Positions 50,901-53,977 of a stretch of 53,977 bases of DNA are shown here, one piece after another. The DNA comes from Verrucomicrobiales bacterium (GTDB lineage: Bacteria > Verrucomicrobiota > Verrucomicrobiia > Verrucomicrobiales > Verrucomicrobiaceae). A program made the translations under genes and the position numbers. The stretch's first letter is position 1; each line of letters starts with the position of its first letter. The notes below the pieces were generated by a model. It made no database searches, was not told the origin of the DNA, and worked only from the letters and a program-made list of their open reading frames with translations. The DNA is taken from positions 1-53,977 of the forward strand of contig DNXB01000044.1 in assembly GCA_003506995.1 (NCBI GenBank). Reading direction: 5' to 3'.

Positions 50901-53471
50901 CAGCGCACCCAAAACCTGGAGGAACTCGCCGCCAACGCCGACCAGCAGTTCAAAACCGTGCAGGCCGAGCACAAGAAGCTCAGCGAGCTGGTGGAGCAGG
51001 CCAAGACCGATCTGGAGCAGGCCACCGCCAGCGCCATCGAGAAAAAGAAGGAGGCTGCGGCCGCCGCAGCCGCAGCCGAGAAAAGCTCCCAGCAGCAGCT
51101 CACGCTGGTGGAGAAAATCAGCGGCCTGGAGGCCGTCATTGCCACACTCACCACCACGCATGCCGGCACGCAGCAAAAGCTGTCCGCCGCCGAGTCCGAT
51201 CATCAGAACCTGCAGGACCGGATCGCCGAGCGGCAGAAGGAACTCGCCGCCGCCGAGACGCGTGTGGCCGGGCTGACACAACAGACCGCCGGTTTGGAAG
51301 ATCGTGTCAAAGAACTCGCCGCCGCGAACAAGCAGCAGGCTGAGCTGACCGCCACCATCACCGCCTCCACTCAAGAGCGCGACAAGCTGGCCGCTGAAAC
51401 GCAGCGTCTCACCAAGGAACGTGCCGAGCTGGAGGCGCTGCTGCCCGATCTCCGCGCCAGCGTGACGCAGACCCGCGCCGAGGCGGACAATGTGAAGGCC
51501 GAGCTGGCCGGTTTGATCAAGGACCGCGATGCCGCCGCCGTCGCGCTGAAGGAATCCCTGGCCGAACGCCAGAAATCCGACGCCGCTGTCGAGGCGCTGC
51601 GCGTTGAATCAATCAATCTCGACAAGATTCTTGGCGACAAACGCACCAACCTCGAAGCGGAGACCAAGGCGAAGCTCGCCGAGGCCAGCGCCGCCGAGAC
51701 ACGGCTCAAAGGCGTGCAGGAACGCATCGCCGCCGCTGAAAAACGCCTCGCTGAGCTGGCGGATGTCGATGTGCGCATCGCCACGGCCAGCAAGACGCTC
51801 AAGGACACCGAGGCGCAACGCCACAACGAGGACAAACTGCTGGCGGAACTGGCCCGGAACCAGGAGAAGCTCAAAAAGGAGCTCGCCACGCTGGAAACCT
51901 CCCTCAAGATGGAAAACACGCGTCTTGCCGAACTCACCAAGAGTGTCAAAACCGCCGAGGCCCGGGCCGCCGACGCGGAAAAACGCGCCGAGAAGGCCAT
52001 TGCCGCCCAGGAGACCGCCGACAAGAAGCGCAGCGAGGCCGAGGCCACGCTCGAGGCCGCCCGCAGCGAGGAAAAGAACCTGCGGAAGCAGATCCCGGCG
52101 CTCAACACCGAGCTGGCTGGCATCCAGGCCATGCTGGGCGGCTTGAACAAGGAGCGCGAAGAGGCCTCGCAGTTCGTCACGCGCCTCAATGTCAGCACGG
52201 ACAATCAAAACAAGAAGCTGGCCGAGCTGCAGCAGCAGATCAGCCAGCTCGAAACGGCGCATCAGTTGCGCGAGGAGCGCGTGATGAAAGCGCAGCAGGA
52301 CGTGGACAGGGAAACCGCCCGCCTCAAGGCCGCGCAAGACCTGGCACGAGCGGCCGAGGTTGAAAAAGCCGAGCTCGAAAAAGAGCTCAAGGAGACGAAG
52401 GCGAAGGCCGATGCCGCCAAGAAAGACGCCGCAGCACTCGAAGGCGAGCTGCGCCAGCGGCTTGACCGCGTGCAGAGCCTCAAGGCCGACGAGGAACGCC
52501 TCGTCAAGACGATCGACACTCAGAAGCAGGACATCCAGGGCGCGGACATGGCGCTAAAGGAACTGCAAACGAAGATCGAGGCGCGGCAGACGGAGCTGGG
52601 CGACTATTTGAAGGTCGGCGGTCAGATTCTCGGACTCGGCCAGGCGCTGACGGGCCTGGAGTCACGCCAGACGGAGATCAACAAGTCCCTGCGCAAGGCC
52701 GCCGAAGAGGATCTGGCCATCCAAGTGAAACTCAATGCCGCCCAGGAAACACTGAACCGCGAGTCCGCCAAGGCCGAGCAGGCGCGCAAGGACCGCGAGG
52801 CGGCGGACGCGGAGTTCAAGAAGTTCAGCGCCGAGATCCAGAAACAGGCCGCCACGCTGCAAAACTACGAGGTGGAGCAGAAGAAGCGCATCGCGGAACT
52901 GGAAAAACGCATCGCCGACCTCGGCACGACGCAGCAACGCGCCACCGGGCAGCTTGAGGAGACGAAGGCCGAGCTGGCGCGGCTGGAAGGCCGCAAACAG
53001 GAATTCGCGCAGGCGGAGGCGCAGCTCAAGCACTGGCAGGACATCGAAAAACGTCTGCGCGGCCAGTTGGAGGAGCTGGAGGAGAAGCACGAGATCATGC
53101 GCCGCGGCCTGCCCACCGAGGACAGCACGGTGGTCATGTTCGCCAACGACATCATCAAGCGCATCGACCTCATCGACGCGCTGGTGGCGCGTTACGCGGG
53201 AGCCAATGGCAGCGACGTGCCCGTCCAGCTCCAGACACTGCGGGCCTCGTTTGAGGACATTTTGCACCAGCACGGCGTGACCGAGTTCGACGTGCCCCCC
53301 GGCACCGAGGTGGACATCGAGCTGCGCAAACGCATCGCCGTGGTGGACTCGCTGCCGGGCAAAGCGAAGCCGCGTGTGACAGAAAGCTGCCGTTCTGGTT
53401 TTATCTTCTCGCGTGGCGAGGGGCACGAGATTATCCTGCGTAAAGTGGAGGTGCGCACCTCCAGCCAGTGA
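47916..53471 (+). CDS. Giant FHA - coiled coil - GrpE-like protein
   Basis: 1851 residues. Residues ~20-75 are an FHA domain (LSIGREASNDIVI, FISSYHAEF, DLKSSNGTFVNGKRV). A Pro/Lys/Thr linker runs to ~185. From ~190 to ~1740 it is an almost unbroken coiled coil of Glu, Lys, Gln and Ala, including tandem 102-residue units. The last ~80 residues leave the coiled coil and match the GrpE head layout: LQTLRASFEDILHQHGV, then FDVPPGTEVD, KRIAVVDS, VTESCRSGFIF and IILRKVEVRT. GrpE also has a coiled coil before its head and acts as the nucleotide exchange factor of Hsp70; the next gene is an Hsp70. The GrpE relationship is my inference from pattern, with no profile search. Confidence 0.85.
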   Translation: MPYLAFNLNDGNEFVFDILEERLSIGREASNDIVIDNTFISSYHAEFLRQADGGYEIVDLKSSNGTFVNGKRVERARVKGGDRIMFGQLESRFRERAPKGLAPDSGSKTVAPPKGQPTREDGKKGDTESIPARDKDEPPKSTPETGKIEVTKPVVQRAPTEVSKPPAFTPPVSFLPKPASAAAAPAPDPAAGRQAAELRDEIEKLSRQRDVLRAENDIEQKRRDEIRSLEATIDARKKELGQTQTEITGFKTEVEKLRTQVQNSRAEVENAKTEAAKFDAKRRDLSNIESKLESTRTLVAKAEADLATAQKGLQSLHDEADKQRKDREAAMAKLVADETAAQAKVTAIHQLLATAQQSEAELKTQRSAELQTLEAEVASKRASLDQITASLAQSSEAAKTREAAAAKASEDVASAGEKLAALQAQVAATEARLKEVTQLQADAQKSETELKSKRSDELQNLDAQLATKTAELGQTQADLAKIQNELATQQASLIQTSDEAKAKGAAAAKAAAEVTATGEKLTALQSQLAAAEARLKEVTQLQSEAQKSEAELKSKRSGELQALDTQLVAKTAELSKTQADLAKIQSELATQQTTLTKTSDEAKSREAVVAKLSADEAATAKKLADLQKKTAEAGAEVKRLNSLRDDAQKSEAEQRSKRSTELQDLDKQLDTRRAELSQLDAQRGTKQDEIEAVNATLAKAQEQVRDAQSQIAQLGGEEKTIAARVHELRGNEDRLAALTQTLGQMENQRGMLDAAIGALLGKQQSHETESTAAELRLTGLRTQLAELDQQRLAAEEKLASLNTQKADAEADFAKQQQEAQARLAAIDKQGRDARTADDLAQQEAEKRRTDLDAQIAERGTRLAAVQAEVKALEDKVADLNNKLDDLASTDTRLNDASEALKAVESHKAEVVAAVAALVKDRDERTRELLAATEHGRAQTLLTQTLTQRREAVEKEVHHIEEQQTQMSQAVGKVREQLRLAENDLKERETQVAAAAQRTQNLEELAANADQQFKTVQAEHKKLSELVEQAKTDLEQATASAIEKKKEAAAAAAAAEKSSQQQLTLVEKISGLEAVIATLTTTHAGTQQKLSAAESDHQNLQDRIAERQKELAAAETRVAGLTQQTAGLEDRVKELAAANKQQAELTATITASTQERDKLAAETQRLTKERAELEALLPDLRASVTQTRAEADNVKAELAGLIKDRDAAAVALKESLAERQKSDAAVEALRVESINLDKILGDKRTNLEAETKAKLAEASAAETRLKGVQERIAAAEKRLAELADVDVRIATASKTLKDTEAQRHNEDKLLAELARNQEKLKKELATLETSLKMENTRLAELTKSVKTAEARAADAEKRAEKAIAAQETADKKRSEAEATLEAARSEEKNLRKQIPALNTELAGIQAMLGGLNKEREEASQFVTRLNVSTDNQNKKLAELQQQISQLETAHQLREERVMKAQQDVDRETARLKAAQDLARAAEVEKAELEKELKETKAKADAAKKDAAALEGELRQRLDRVQSLKADEERLVKTIDTQKQDIQGADMALKELQTKIEARQTELGDYLKVGGQILGLGQALTGLESRQTEINKSLRKAAEEDLAIQVKLNAAQETLNRESAKAEQARKDREAADAEFKKFSAEIQKQAATLQNYEVEQKKRIAELEKRIADLGTTQQRATGQLEETKAELARLEGRKQEFAQAEAQLKHWQDIEKRLRGQLEELEEKHEIMRRGLPTEDSTVVMFANDIIKRIDLIDALVARYAGANGSDVPVQLQTLRASFEDILHQHGVTEFDVPPGTEVDIELRKRIAVVDSLPGKAKPRVTESCRSGFIFSRGEGHEIILRKVEVRTSSQ
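49212..49950 (+). repeat. Tandem 306-base units in the coiled-coil gene
   Basis: Three in-phase units start at 49212, 49518 and 49824, exactly 306 bases (102 residues) apart. They begin LKEVTQLQ or a variant, then AQKSExELKSKRSxELQxLD. A less similar unit starts 88 residues earlier (AQQSEAELKTQRSAELQ). The first two are highly alike in bases, the third more diverged, which suggests recent duplication of the coiled coil. Confidence 0.85.
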
Positions 53472-53517
53472 GACTTCTCCCGGAGCGCTCTTTTTACTCA
53501 TCAATCACTCTCGTTAT

Positions 53518-53977
53518 ATGGCTGAATACGTTGGAATCGACCTTGGCACCACCCTCTCCGGGCTGGCCTACCTGAAACCCGATGGCAATCCTGAAATCGT
53601 CCCGAACTCCGACGGCGAGCGCCTGACGCCCTCCGTGGTGTTCTTCGACTCGCACGAGGACGTGAAGCTCGTGGGCAGCGCCGCGCGCGATGGCGGCGAG
53701 CCGGACCGCACGATCTTCCAGATCAAGCGCCACATGGACGACCCGGAGCATCTCGTGGAGATCGACGGCAAGAAATGGACGCCGGCGGAAATCTCCGCGC
53801 TCATTCTCACCAAGCTGAAGCGCGACTGCTCGAAGATCTGCGGTGACATCACCGAGGTGGTCATCACCGTGCCGGCAAACTTCAACGAGCTGGCCCGCAA
53901 GAGCACCATCGCCGCCGCGGAAATGGCCGGCATGAAGGTGAAGCGCCTGGTGAACGAGCCGACGGCGGCGGCGGTGT
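53518..53977 (+). CDS. Hsp70-family chaperone, 5' part (cut by window end)
   Basis: 153 visible residues of the ATPase domain. GIDLGTTLSGLAYL is the phosphate-1 loop, then NSDGERLTPSVVFF, FQIKRHM and VVITVPANFNELARKSTIAAAEMAG, with LVNEPTAAAV at the end. All fit DnaK/HscC-type Hsp70s; the exact class cannot be told without the rest. It starts 46 bases after the giant FHA protein, likely the same transcript. TTLSGLAY replaces the TTNSCVAV of typical DnaK, so it is probably a specialised Hsp70 and not the main DnaK. Confidence 0.9.
   Translation, partial: MAEYVGIDLGTTLSGLAYLKPDGNPEIVPNSDGERLTPSVVFFDSHEDVKLVGSAARDGGEPDRTIFQIKRHMDDPEHLVEIDGKKWTPAEISALILTKLKRDCSKICGDITEVVITVPANFNELARKSTIAAAEMAGMKVKRLVNEPTAAAV

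Noticed and set aside
50040..51374. Gly/Leu-rich minus-strand frame (444 residues) opposite the giant coiled-coil gene
   Set aside because: It arises from the reverse of Glu/Lys/Ala codons in the coiled coil. Such frames appear all along that gene.
47916..53471. Coiled-coil protein as an SMC or Rad50-like ATPase
   Set aside because: No Walker A, Walker B or ABC signature at either end; the ends are FHA and a GrpE-like fold.

Overview
The window looks like a chromosomal segment from a member of the Verrucomicrobiota, probably close to Prosthecobacter/Verrucomicrobium. Three things point there: the mix of genes, many small secreted or lipoprotein genes of no known function, and a perfect TGTTC-N4-GAACA palindrome in front of lexA, which matches the LexA operator described for that phylum. 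I assign the organism by inference; there is no rRNA gene in the window. I saw no tRNA, rRNA, CRISPR array, phage or complete insertion sequence. Coding density is high, and several operons are joined by 4-base ATGA overlaps.

Layout. 1-3.5 kb: a three-gene lipid-head-group set (CDP-alcohol phosphatidyltransferase, hydrolase-methyltransferase fusion, PAP2-dual-specificity phosphatase). Its first ~1.6 kb has codon use unlike the rest. 3.5-10 kb: a DUF1802 protein, a secreted protein, an aldehyde dehydrogenase of ALDH16 type split into an active half and a catalytically dead half with an inverted-repeat-flanked cassette between them, a PIN toxin-antitoxin pair, and an M32 carboxypeptidase. 10-14.4 kb: a three-gene ECF sigma operon, lexA with its operator, a TPR protein and bioF. 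14.4-25.6 kb: small secreted proteins, a CvfB-like protein, a PQQ-like propeller, tsaD, tiny lipoproteins, cdsA, dxr, and a toxin-antitoxin locus whose toxin is broken. 25.7-31.6 kb: a 1980-residue alpha-2-macroglobulin with an intact thioester motif. 31.8-32.7 kb: deoC.

32.8-40.6 kb: a seven-gene co-directional cluster (KAS III-like synthase, metallo-beta-lactamase-fold hydrolase, adenylate-forming enzyme, OleD-like reductase, GT21-like and GT1-like glycosyltransferases, and an unknown small protein with a possible hydrolase triad). It is interrupted by an antiparallel PIN toxin-antitoxin pair. It probably makes a glycosylated acyl-derived metabolite or lipid. 40.7-46.2 kb: glutamate dehydrogenase, a Uma2 nuclease, a DinG/XPD-like helicase, ApbE and a secreted protein.

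46.3-54 kb: two FHA-domain proteins, a lysozyme-like lipoprotein, and the start of an Hsp70. The second FHA protein has 1851 residues: FHA, a very long coiled coil with tandem repeats, and a C-terminus that resembles the GrpE head domain. It sits directly upstream of the Hsp70 gene. I read this as an FHA-targeted Hsp70 plus exchange-factor pair, and it is one of the two best candidates for an undescribed system; the other is the 32.8-40.6 kb cluster.

Intergenic DNA carries at least two repeat families. One is an AATGACGAAT family that occurs as inverted pairs (REPIN-like) beside gene ends and starts. The other has an AAAGTAG edge that supplies the Lys-stop codons of several genes.
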